From: Cardiocondyla obscurior
Lineage: Eukaryota; Arthropoda; Insecta; Hymenoptera; Formicidae
Reading direction: 5' to 3'
Assembly: GCF_019399895.1 (NCBI RefSeq)
Contig: NC_091864.1
Span: 12,626,001 to 12,690,000, forward strand
Length of the DNA: 64,000 nt
Position 1 is the first letter of the stretch. Each line of letters begins with the position of its first letter. The notes under the pieces were generated by a model. It worked only from the letters and a program-made list of their open reading frames with translations. It searched no databases and was not told the DNA's origin. Positions 38,001-50,000 of the stretch are shown here, piece by piece. Both the position numbers and the translations under genes were made by a program.

Positions 38001-41000
38001 AATTGTATTGCATTTTCAGTCGCCTGTGATTTCGCGTCGATGAGCGAGAGCGAGTCGATATGAAAATGTAGTAATTTTCTTACCTGTCCGTCCAACAGAG
38101 CGCGTCATCTCGATACCTGAAAAAAATTAAAAACAAGTTATTTCCAGTCAAATAATTTGTATTTTAAATTAGAATATTAGAGTTAATTGGGTTTTTTTTA
38201 ATTTATCTCGTTTCTTATCGATCTAATTTGTCAAACGGTTTTTTTTCGCTCTTGAAAACGATTTTTTTTTCATACAATACGGGTTTTAAAAGGAAATCTC
38301 TGTCGTTTCGGTGTATTGCGACATTCTTTATGCAATCCGGCCAAAGTCGATACTTGTATAGGTATTACTAATTCGTTGCGGTGCGCCCGATCAGCGTAGT
38401 GCCCCTCTTACGTTCAGCCCCGAAGTCCAAATCCCGTGTCGCAGCTTACAGGAAAAAGCTTTTATATGAAAGCTCGGATAGGAATAAGATCGTCGTCGTA
38501 AATTGCGCGCCAACCTAATCTTGCGGTTGAATGGTGCCACGTTCGTTTCGGACCCTTTTTTTATTCTTCCTTGTCAAATCATAATTCCCTCCTTTCAAAA
38601 AAAAAAAAAAAAAAAAAATATATATATATGTATAAATAAATTTTATTTGCCACAATATACTTCAGTGAGCACAATTAACTGCAGAAATTTCCTCCCAGCA
38701 AATGTATTTAAAAATAAACCCTTGCGGCGTTTTAAAATCTTCATCGTCATGCCGAGACAAAGCGTAGCTTGCGTGAAAAAGTTTTAGGCGGGCATCGACA
38801 CCTAGGGGAGAGAAGGGAGATAAAACTCGCGCGTCGCCGACACGGCGACGATACGGTCACGGATGAATCAGAAGAAACGCGAGAAAGTGGGGCCTGTCAG
38901 CGCGAACATGATTTAAAGCCAAATATTACGACAGAACGCGCATTCCTGCGACGTTCCCCGGTTAAGCGAGGGTGAGCGACATCGGGGGATGAGCCCGTAA
39001 GTCGTGCAGATATGTCGGCCGCGGTTTATTACCGGGACCGGCGGAACGGCCGGCGGGGTGGAGGAACATTGATTTAATGCGGGAGTAATTGGGCGGCCGG
39101 ACGTCTCTATGAGCACGGCACCTTCCACCGCTAATGCGTTCCCGCCCTTCTAACCTTTCGGCTAACCACCGTGTGAGCGAGCGAGCGAGCTTCGCTAGGC
39201 CTCGCCTGCCTCGCTTCTGCCACCCTCGTTCCTTCTTCCATCCGCGGGCGGGACGTGAGAAAGGCGAACGCTTTATTACTGCTTTTATTGCTCGGCGAGT
39301 TTTAGCCGTGCGCGTATCGCAGGTCGGATCGGCTTATGGCGCTTATTAAACTTTGATGTCACCAAATCGCTCTTTCACTCTCATCCGCGCTCCGGCATAT
39401 CTCCTTCGCGCCGGCATCTCCGCGGCACGCGGACCTACGCACGTGAAAGCGACCGCCGAAAGAGCGGGGTGGGGTGATACGAGATCTTTTGAACGAAGAT
39501 CTTTTTATTAGAATTCAAATTTTATTGCGGCGCTACGTTTGGGATCGGTGAATTAATTATACCTTTCTCGTGTAAAGCAGGGTAATTTTTTTTTTTTTTA
39601 CAGTCGATTTTATTCACTCGTAAAATCGTTGATGAGTTTATTAGACACATTCATTTTTAATCGTATATCATTGGGGAGAATAAGTCGGGGCCGCGATGTT
39701 TACGAATGTTAGCTCGACTCGTTACAATTAGTCACGTTGCTTAAGCACACATGTAGCAGTGGAAAAGTGTATACTTTACAGCTCGAGAAGTAAGTTAACG
39801 GTCATTACTGGCGATCGTGTTTATCTTCGTCGTCGCGTGCAGGAAATTAAAGGGTGCGTTTCGACATTCGCGTGTACCGCCAATGAAACCTTTCCAGGTG
39901 TTGGAAATTTTATTAGCATAAGTTATTCGCGCGAAGTGCCTCCCTGCGCGGAATGCAAACGATGGGCGGATATCGCGCGGTCGATTCCGAGTGTTTTTTC
40001 ACCTAGAGTTTCCGCGAGCAAACGCGACGCGGAAACACGCGTTCTCGCCAGGGGGGCACATGTCGGGGGACTTTGCGCCACAAATCTTCTCCGTGTAATA
40101 TCAAAAGGAGGGAATTCTCGCGGGTGTTTTCCGCTATTTCGCGAAATAGGACGTGGGGACGAACGAGTTCGAAAGATTCGAGGCGGACGGCGTTTGTGCT
40201 CCTCGTACCGCGCGCCATGTGTCGCTAAGGTTCGTCGAGGAAACGAGGCCGGGGGCTTTCGGCGCCTCGCAGGGGACGGGCGAGGGACCGCAAACGTGCT
40301 CTACAAGTAGTCATAATACGTGGACCGGGGGCAGACTCCGCACGTGGTGCGATCACGTCGAACGGCGCTCGTACTCCCCTCCGTACCCCCCTCGGTGTAA
40401 AGTTAAAGTTTGGATACGCCGGCTGCGCGAAATGTCTATCCCGGGCGATGCGACGCTTTCTGATCGCGCGTGCAGGCACGCACGGTTGGGAGGCAACACC
40501 AGCTTTCGGCGACGATCGGCCAAGAACGATCCTCGATGTACGAAATGACACTGCGAGAGACACGGACAAATCTCGTGCGGATATAGCAAATTTTCTCTTT
40601 TTTTTTTTACATTATTTTATTATAATATTAATTTATTTATATGTATAACGCAAATATTTGGCGAATAGAATTAATAAAATAATTTTGCTGGTAGTCGAGT
40701 AATGTTTTTTCTGAATGCTTTAAGTTCTTATTTTTGCTTAGTTTGAGAAGTCGTAATATTTCTAACGAAACTGGTGAATGTAGCGTCGTCGATGAGCAGT
40801 ATGACGCTATATTATAACAGGTACCATTTTCGCGTTAGCACGCGCAAGAGAATTTGAATATAGTAAAACTTTGTTACAACCGATGGTACCACCTTCGTTT
40901 CGCGAACGTCATAACTCATTCTTGATGAAACTTTCATTCGGGTCGCGAGTGATTCGAATTTAGCAAATCGTAAAATATTACGTTGAATCGGTGCCGAGTG

Positions 41001-43110
41001 CATTGTAGAACGCCATTAAAATTTATAACGTTATCAATACGAGATTAGCGTGGCATTTATTAAATTAAGAAAATATAATGCTTTAACGAATTGAGTAATA
41101 ACTTTGGTATAATAATATTCACATTTTTTTTTTACGCTAATAACAATAATTTTTAACGCGTGCAATGTCATTTTATTTCTCAATTTAATCGACGATAAGA
41201 ACGTAATTTTTATCCGGACGGAACGCCAGAGCGAAGGAAATTAAAAGTTTCGATCGTAAAGAGTACGCTTTGTCGATGAACAAATCGAGTGATCCGAACG
41301 GTGGTTACGTATCCTCGGAGGCTGCTGCCGGGGGGGAAAAAAAGTTAGAGTCTCTCTCGCGGGACAGCACCCTGGTGCGGCGCGGTGCGGAGCGCTGCCG
41401 GTCAGTGCACCGTCGTCGTTGTCGTCTCGACTCGTTTCGGTATACCTATATGCAGGCACGACCTACGTTCCAGCGGAACGGGAGAGCGAGAGCATAGCTG
41501 GCGCATTATCACATACGTTAAGTTTTTCTCTCGCTATTGGCCCAGAGCGGGGACACGAAAAACGACTGATTAATCGAACCAACACGGGAACATTCTTGCT
41601 GCGGAATACGGGAGCGTGAGCGGGAGAAAACGCGGGAGAGATACGAAGGAAAGAAAGAGAGCGAGAGAGGCCGGGAGAACCAGTAGTGGCAGACGGCAGC
41701 CTGCCCCGTGCCCGCCACACCCTGCGTTCGCGCATCTGCGTCCGCGGGCGCGGACAAGACGAGACAACGAGGAGCGGAACGGGAGAAAAAGTCCTTGTCA
41801 GTACCATCGCCGGGAGTTCCACCGATCTCTTTCGTCTTCGTCGAAAACCGGAATGCGTTTCTTAGCGGCGGAGATATGTTCCGAACTTACAATTAACGCG
41901 GCGCAATCGCGCACGGCGGCCCGAACGCGGTAAAAGAAAAAAAATAAATTAAAAAAAAAAGAACAAAAAAAAAAACCATGCCGCGGTACCGGCTCGTAAT
42001 GCGTGCGCGTTACGTTACGTCGCGCGTGCAACGCCTAATTTGGGATATCCGTCTCTCCCTCGCTACCACCCGCTTTTCCTCCTTCACCTTGCGACAGTTA
42101 TGAAAGTATTTCGTTAATTTGATTTAGAGCCGCTTTTCTTCGCGGTTTCTCTCGCTCTCGCCGTCCCCCACGATCGCCACCGGGTTTCTAGTATCGGAAG
42201 AATGTCGCCCGCGTTCACCGCGGCTCGATGCGTATCGAATTAAAGGACGTAAAATGTTATGATGTAATACTCGGTGCGCGCACTTAACGTTTTACGGCAC
42301 GTAACGCTAATGCTTCCCGTGCATGCCGTCCCGCGTATCGCGCGATGCAGAAAATGACCGAGTTTACGTTGTAACGTGTACGAGATTTATATCTTGTTAA
42401 CAAGTCGCGCGTTTATTGTCGACGAGGGTGTTCATATACGAAAGTGGGAGGAGGATGGCTAACGTTACGTCAAGGCGGCTTGCATTACTTTGCATATAGG
42501 AAAGAATCGGGTAACAAAGAAGGTCGCGGGTAACAATGGTAGTGTCGTATGCGCCTGTCGCCACTTCGCGCGCGGATTATTTCGACGATTTAACGAAAGC
42601 TAATTCGTCGCGGCGGTGTCGTTAATACGAGGCGTTGCGTTGTCGCGCCGAGTCGTAAAACTCGGCCTGTTAACTTCTGATCGATTCTCGGCCACGACCA
42701 TATATTATAAGCTTTAATATTGAATTCCGAACGTCGAGCGTAATAGTTTTCATTTGCTCTCACCGGTTTACCATTTATTTTATTTTATTTTATTTTTACT
42801 TTTACTTTTATTAAATATTACAAAACGCGCGTTATTACACGGTGCTTTAAACGAATATAATATTCGGCGAATAAATTCCTTTGTAACGCGTTGGGACGAG
42901 AGGGATGAATGATATAAAGTATTTTTCTTATAATTAGCGACGTCGTAGTGAATAAATCAACTGTCGAAAATTTAATCAGTTTTTGTTTCGTTTGTATCTA
43001 GATGGAAATCCAGAGAAGCCTTTATACGTTCGCCGCCGATAGTAAGAAAACGAACCACGGTCGGGGTTCGTCGTGAACACCGTACAAACAGTAATCGGGC
43101 GACCGAAACT
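26036..43110. other. Noncoding region, no gene recognised
   Basis: AT-rich to about 26.9 kb, CpG-rich from 27 to 42.6 kb. Contents include long A-runs (26866-26889, 27618-27641), a 17-base G-run at 33656-33672, a purine-rich block at 35.9-36.4 kb, and a TATTTTATTT-type repeat at 42776-42815. The longest frame of the window (35517-36422, minus) lies in the purine-rich block and is rejected as compositional. Any further exons of the plus-strand transcript ending at 26029 would lie here or beyond, but none can be recognised. Confidence 0.45.
33656..33672 (+). repeat. 17-base poly-G run
   Basis: An uninterrupted run of 17 G follows a GAGAGA stretch. It could fold as a G-quadruplex or could be a sequencing- or assembly-sensitive homopolymer; similar shorter G-runs occur at about 58473-58484 and 62225-62240. 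Confidence 0.95.
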
Positions 43111-43118
43111 TATATAAA
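43111..43118 (+). promoter_or_regulatory. TATA box upstream of copy 3
   Basis: TATATAAA lies about 180 bases before the splice donor of copy 3 and about 17 bases before the CGGGAGTG word shared with copy 1. A start site about 30 bases downstream would give a first exon of roughly 150 nt. Copy 1 has no TATA at the matching position. The word is short and AT-rich, so its meaning rests on its position. Confidence 0.35.
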
Positions 43119-43231
43119 TTTTTTAGACGGGAGTGCCAACAACAAACAATTCTGCGAATAATTAGAGTCAATCCGCGCGCGTATCCGCGAGTGCCGCGAG
43201 TGTCCTGTGCGCGGAAGAAAGATCCAGCCCA

Positions 43232-43292
43232 GATGACTGAGAGGAGGAGGAGGCCTCGGAAAGGCATCAGGCTTTAACGGAGCAACGTTTCG
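43232..43292 (+). ncRNA. Putative exon A of copy 3
   Basis: This stretch aligns with exon A of copy 2 over about 60 bases: GAGAGGAGG, GGCCT, GGCATC, then CGGAGCAAC just before the donor CG/GTAAGG at 43293. Relative to copy 2 it carries a two-base insertion and a different final six bases, but the splice site is at the homologous place and is closer to consensus. The homologous frame is interrupted by TAA, so this copy shows no obvious coding potential. Confidence 0.5.
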
Positions 43293-43592
43293 GTAAGGCT
43301 CATTTTTTTACTTGCTTGAAATTATTAATTAAATTGTTCATTACTTATTGAGATTGCTTTGTCACTTCGACAATATCTAGAACTAATAAAAATTGTTAAT
43401 AATTAATCGAGAAAAAAATTTTTATATTTTGTACAAATTAAATTTATTATTAGAGATTTTAGTTGAATAATAAATTTTTTTTTTTTTTTGTTGAATTAAA
43501 AAATTAATTAGAAGCGCGTGAAATTTATTTTAAATATTGATTACGTTATTTTAATCATCTCTACAATTAATATTTTATTTTGTTTGTTACAG

Positions 43593-43635
43593 TATATCAT
43601 CACATCAGTTAAACTCCGTTACTGCGCATCGAACG
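43593..43635 (+). ncRNA. Putative exon B of copy 3 (43 nt)
   Basis: A T-rich tract ending GTTACAG at 43592 precedes a 43-nt segment, followed by the donor GTGAGTCG at 43636. It has the same length as exon B of copy 2 and shares TAAACTCCG and CTGCGCATCG. The intervening intron is 300 nt (43293-43592), longer than in copies 1 and 2 but with shared words (AAATTATTAATTAA, AATAAAAATTG). Confidence 0.55.
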
Positions 43636-43989
43636 GTGAGTCGCATGTGTTTTTGTAATAGGTGTTGGTAGTAAAATTTAGAAATAAAATATACTGCACG
43701 CGAAAAAATTGAAAAATTTTTTTAATATAAACCGTAAGAAACCGCGATGTATATCGGAGCATTTCAACTGTAATGCCAAGATATCGGCCCGAGGTGTCGC
43801 TGATCTTTAAATAAAACCTCTGGGTCGCGCGACTAGCAAAAAGGTGTTTGGAAAAACACGAGATTTCAATTAAAGGGACAAGCTTAGTAATGAGGCGCTC
43901 TAGATTTATTGGCTCGAAAACCGTGGCGCCTAAATGTCTGCGTGTGTCCGCTCGCGCGGCTAACTTACAGCACGCGCGTACTAAGCGTA

Positions 43990-44024
<35 letters not shown>

Positions 44025-47000
44025 ATGCACGTGCGCGTGGCCTGAGGTTTAGGGGGTCCCACTGGACCTACGATATGCCCACAGAACCGCCTCATTTGCA
44101 TCGGATCGAAATTCGTTACTCTTTCGCGAGATAATCATACCGTCTCGTTTGCGAATCTGCTACCCACCGACTCAGTTTCCGATCACATTCCGATCCGTTT
44201 TCACCGGTTTCAGATCCGCACGAATTTGAACTCGAATTAGATCGCACCCACGAAGACACCACGTTCCCTCGCAAGCGTGCTTAGACTGAGAGAAAAAATT
44301 CTGCGTTTTATGAAACGGCGATAAATTAAATTTCGAGGACACAACCGTGTTGTACAACGTTTTACAGAAGTGAATATAACTGATAAATGAACAGGATTTC
44401 TAGTAGAACGTGTAAATAAAGGGGATATGAGATTACGATATCGGTACGTGATATCTGAACGTGATGGAACAGCGTGTAAAACGACGCAAGGGGAAGCGGC
44501 TGGTCGCGAGATTAATAGACCGCGATTGTCGTCCCGTGAATAAAATTCGCGACGCGGAACTCTGCCGATACGTAAAAACAATTCGCGCCGCGTAATAGAA
44601 CAAATTGTACATCATCGGCGTCATTACCGTCATCTCCGTGCGAGCGTCAGAGTTTCCCCGTTTATTCCTTCACGGTGCATCGATTAACAAGCTTCTTATC
44701 TCGTTTAAGGATTTTTATGGCAAAAGTTATGGCTCGGGTATACGCTGTCAGTGGAAGAGGACGAGGGTAGAACGGGAGGGAGGGAGGAAAACGGGCGCAT
44801 CGTCGGCGAGCGCGTCTTAAAGACACGATCCCGGGAGTAATCGTCTTCCGAGCCCGGGCCCGATAAAAACGCCACGATACGAATCGGCGCGGCGGTTCGC
44901 CGGCGATTAGCTTCGGGCTACGAATGCCTCCCCCTCTCCCCTGGCCTCCTGTCCCGTCCCGCATTATATCGTGTAATTTTTATCGAATCTCAAATGTGAT
45001 CTCGCTGCGCCCGGTATCGCGGAAATTATGCATAAAGCTTATCATCATTTATCCCGCGGAGGTTATCGATTGCCGCGCGCAACGATGACCGTTTTCGCGA
45101 AAATCACCGGCCCGCCGCGCCCCGGCCGACGAGCCGCGCGGGGTTGCACGAGCAAATTGAAACGCGATTCCGCGAGCTCCCAAGTATTGACGTCGTTATT
45201 ATATCTCGTTACGCCTATTACGGGGCCGGCATCTGTTTTTAATTCGGAGCGGACATCGGAAGCTGCACACACACCGCCGGTTCTCGCAACGCGACGGTCG
45301 ATTCGCGAATCCATATCTGGCGATTAATCGGCCCCTTCCACTCGCGCCGCGGAGCGATGCGCTTCTCGATCGAATTATTGAATGTCGGCATCGAATCCAA
45401 AGCGCAAACGGCTACCCGCGCGGCTTCGTCCCATTACGCGGATTGTGAGCCGTATATACGAGAAGCCTTTCTTGCAAGAACCGGGTCTTCGTTCCTCGAA
45501 GGATTGGTAATTCGTCGATTAAATTGAAACCGCGACGAGGCTAATTGCGCCGCGTATGGTATTATTTATGGACCCGCGATCGCGCCCAACATCTCGCCAA
45601 TTTCACCACTTCGGGCGGGTATACCTGTGAAATTTTAGGAAAGGAAATTATAATAAAACGCGGTACAAGTCTAAAATTTAAATTAGTAAAGTTAATTGTC
45701 GAAATTGTCAGGCATTATGTTTCAATGTCTCGTTAGGTCAAAGCTTTGTCTTTAACGATTCGAGCCTTTTTAAATATATATGTCAAGCGTGTTTTTCTAT
45801 CACAATATTAAATCGACTTTGCGTTTGCACCCATACAATTACACATACGTACTGACGGGTAATAGATGGTATGTCCCGACGACGTGTAGTGCCGCCCACG
45901 TGGTCACTTGACCTCCCTACGCCTCCGTATCTCTTAGTTAACCTTATCAACTCGATTCAACTCAACCTAACCGGTGCCGACTCACAGTTTACCAGTGCTT
46001 AACCGGCGCACAGGCGACATACGGGCGTACATCTGTCTTCTTTTATTCTTCACGTCTCCAATAATACCATTAAATACGGATACATTAAATGCCGTAATAG
46101 CGTGTTATTAATTCGATATTCAGCAGTTCCTCGAAACAAATAATTCGTACTCCTGTTAACGAAGCTTATCTATACCGCTTCGAGTCTTATACTTTCGGCA
46201 CTGACATTATTTACAATTAAAAGATAAAAGCAAGAAAAAAAAAAAAAAAAAAATTATTCCGCAATTTATGTAAATATAAAATTTCTCGCTGCGCGATGGC
46301 ACAAGCTAAGATGTCGGACGAATTCGCAAAAAGTTACACGTCTTGTAGAGTAATCTAGATACCATAGATATGCATAACTCGGGGGAGATCGCGCGCGCGT
46401 GCCCTCGCGGGCGCGAAGATGCGAGCGCCGAGGAGTCGAAGGGTGTGTGTATCGATCTAATAGTAATGAGCCCTGTCGGGAGATTTTGAAATATACATTA
46501 TGGGGATTATGGTTATGCATGCGGGAAGGCGCCGAGAGTATTTTTCTTTGATACACCCTTCGCGCCCGCAGCGTCTTTGCGGAGCCGCGCGATGAGATTT
46601 GAATAAAAGTATCCGGCGTGCCGTGGCCTCCGCTCCGCTCCGCTTCGCGAGTCGTCCCGTTGGGGGCTCGATTCGCTAGCTACTTTTTACAACTGCGCGG
46701 TCTCATTAAATATGTATAGATTCGCGCCCCGTGCCCGTTCCCCCAATTCCTCATCCCTTCTCCCCCCATCCCCCTCTGCCCCTCTCTCATTTGATGATAC
46801 AACCGCATCAGCTATTATCAGAAACATATGTTTTAAAGATCACGAGATTCGAAGACGTCGCGTTACCCGGTCAGTCACAGCTACAAATGATTTAGAACGA
46901 TTCTGTGCGAGATGAAATTAGTTTTCGGCGCGTACTTTCGCGAAAAATAGTTTGTACGAAGGCCTTGGAATAAATGCTTCTCGCGTGCATAAATTATACG

Positions 47001-50000
47001 GCTGAATTAACGAGGAGAGTGCCCCGCGCGCAGATACGTGCAAACACCGTCGGGGATAACGACTCCTGAACTACGTGCTCTAATCCTAGCCCATCCCCTC
47101 GGGTCTGCGTGACCCGGATTAAACTATAGGCTCGTATCGACATCAGTTTCTCAAGGAGCTACCGGTGTTCGGATACCAGTTAAGCGCGGGAAGTGGTCTA
47201 GCGTAACCATTGATATTTTCACGCCGCCCGCGGCCAGCTGTAAACCTAGCATTAGTCGCACAGTCAGTTTTAGCGTGTTATCCAGTTGCTATCACGACCG
47301 CAATTTCGTCGTAGCTCGCTTAGGTAAAGATACTATTAAATAACTGACAAATCGACCTCTTGTTTCACTACGTACGTTGCTCACGGCGTTAAAAATAAAG
47401 CATTAAAATTAAACGTTACGCCACCGTACAATTATGATAGCTGTCAACGTTTTATCGGGGGTTATTTATTAGAGATAGGTGTAATATGTGTACCAAGCCG
47501 CAATCGCCGAGCGCATCTCCCTCTCTCTCCGTAGCGGTAGCGTTCTTTATTAAGACGCAATATCGACGGCGGTTTCGTTCCTTCGCGGAACAAATGACCC
47601 GCAAGTTATCACCCTGAGAGTTTCGACCCTTCCATTTAAAAAATGTAAATTCGTTAATGCAAGTAATGGGGGCGTGAAAATTTGTTCGGTCCCTCTCCCC
47701 GCATCCGTTTCTCTGTCTCTCTTCCTCGGTCCTCTCTTCCTCTCCCCCTCTGCGCTGCCGCCACCCTATTACCTGAGACTATTATCCAATACAAAAAATC
47801 AAATAAAGTATGCTAAGTTACGCTCCGAAGACTTTGGGGAGCTCGGAAACTGCCGAGGGGTCGTAGAAACATTTTTTTTACTCCGTTCCCCCATGTAACG
47901 TCGACACCCGCTCTCTTTCTCTCTCTCTCTCTCTTTCTCCCTTTGCCGACTGTGCCTGCGCCGTTTCTTCGTCGCCTATTAACTTCCAACAGGCTGTAAC
48001 AATGAGACGCCGCCGAAACTTTCCTCGCGATTTATAGTCGTGCCGTCGAAAAGGCGAATTCAGCTTCGGAATCTCTGGATCGCCGCGGCTTGCCTCCGCG
48101 CTTCGAAAGAATTGATTTTTCACTTCGAGCGAGAGATGTTCACCTCGCGACGCGTCGCGTCCTCGAGATAAGACGGTAAACTTAGCCGTCAAAAAGTATG
48201 AAAGATCCCGGCGTCCCGTTTGCCGTCAAGATTATTTCACGAAAGACAAATCGCGTTCCCGCATTAATATATTTCCGCGACTTAATGACCGCGTTTAGAG
48301 CCTCGAGGTTCGTGATGTTGCAAATTGCATAAGATCGAGTGTGAGCTGAACGTATACCGTTTGTGGCTCGTCCGACGAGCAGACCGACGCGGCGGCGGCG
48401 GCGGCGGCGGTATCAGTAGCCTGTTCTTATCCGCTGATCCGCATCTACATTATTAAACTTGATTGGAGGCCAGGCCAATTCCCGCGCGAAAACGACTTAT
48501 TGCAGCGTGGCGTAGTGCACCTCGACGTTAGACCATTATAGGAAAGTGCTGTTTAACGATTCGAAAAAAAGCTCGAGATAAAGCCCCGATAATCGAAGAT
48601 CGTCGCGGTATCCGAACGATTACTCTTTTTTTTTTTTTTTATTTTAAATAAATAAGTAAATAAATAAATACAGAGATATATTATAGTTTCGTAAACGAAA
48701 TTATTACGCGCCTTCGTTTTTTTTTTTTTCAAAACCGTTGTTCGGCGACAATTAGCCGTATCAAAGCGCTAACTGCAATAAACAAATCGTCATCATTTTC
48801 TGCGAGCGACTAATGCGCACGAATACGCCGTTCAGGCGCGAAAGATCGTTTTTAAATACTTATCCCGGTATTAGTTGCATAAGATGTAATAAGTTTCACG
48901 TAATACGAGGGCAAAAAGGCCCAGGAGGTTCGACGCCTGGGAAATGCAACGCGCGCGGGAATCGGAAAAAGTGCCGTTTTACGCTTCAAGTAATATCATC
49001 GAATATAATGGAATGCGCGGCGATCGGAAGGGAGGGAGAGGGGACCGTGTATACGGTTCGCGGGACGGATAAAATCTCGGGCGTTGTGCAAGAAAATCGC
49101 TAGCTGTCCGATCTCTCTCGCACATTGTTCTAAGCGAGCGAAAAAGTCGGAACAAATCGTCCGCCTTATCGACGGCCGACGTAATAAATCGCCGAATGGA
49201 AACTCGCGCGTCGTTTCGCGTATCGGACGGCGCTCGCGCGCCGTGGATTTCGGCGTAAAAGAATAGAAATTGATTTTTTTTTTTTCGAGTCAGGCCGTAT
49301 AATTGCCTTTCGAGTCGAGCTCGCGCTGGATGAAGTTCTCGTAAAGAAACCGCGCGCGTGCGTCTGTATCACCACACTAAATTCCGCGCCGTGAGCGGCC
49401 TTGGTGCGCCAAGTATATTGAAATAAAACGTATCAAAGTAGCGTGCAAGACGTCGGGAGGGTGAGAAGGAAGAGGAGGGAGGGAGGGGGGGGGTCGGTAG
49501 CCCCCCTTTTCTCAATGGGCGTTTTTCAAACTAATTAAAGTGGATATTAAATCACTTCTGCGCCACACACGCACACGCGCGCACACTTGCAGAATTCACT
49601 GATGTACGACCCATTAATTAACGTTTCCGATGCTGCAGAATATTGCTTCACTTCGTACGTTCTAAAAGCTTTCCGAGATACCTTTCTGATTGCCGATCGT
49701 AGCGCGAGAGTATGCAAGAAGCGCGTTGCACAGCGCCGCGGTGCTCGCAAAACGCGGCGACGGGTGGTCGATTCCAGCCGTGGTTGCACTTTCCGCGTTT
49801 CGCTGACTTTCGACGAAATATCTCGCGCGTAAAGTATTATTATCGAGAAACACGCATTAAATCTGTGAACGTTCTCACAACTAATAATCGTTCCGGGATT
49901 GCCGGGGATAATAAAAGTTGATGAAGCGAAAGAAAAGAAGGAGACGGTCTAACATCGAAAATGAGGGGGAGGGGGGCAGAATGAGGGGGAGTTCAGAATT

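Noticed and set aside
39759..40310. 183-codon plus-strand open frame
   Set aside because: It starts at GTG rather than ATG, lacks domain features or splice borders and overlaps minus-strand frames in CpG-rich DNA.
43060..43080. GTTCG/GTGAAC inverted words upstream of copy 3 as a second heat-shock element
   Set aside because: The triplets are five bases apart rather than two, so they do not form contiguous heat-shock pentamers.
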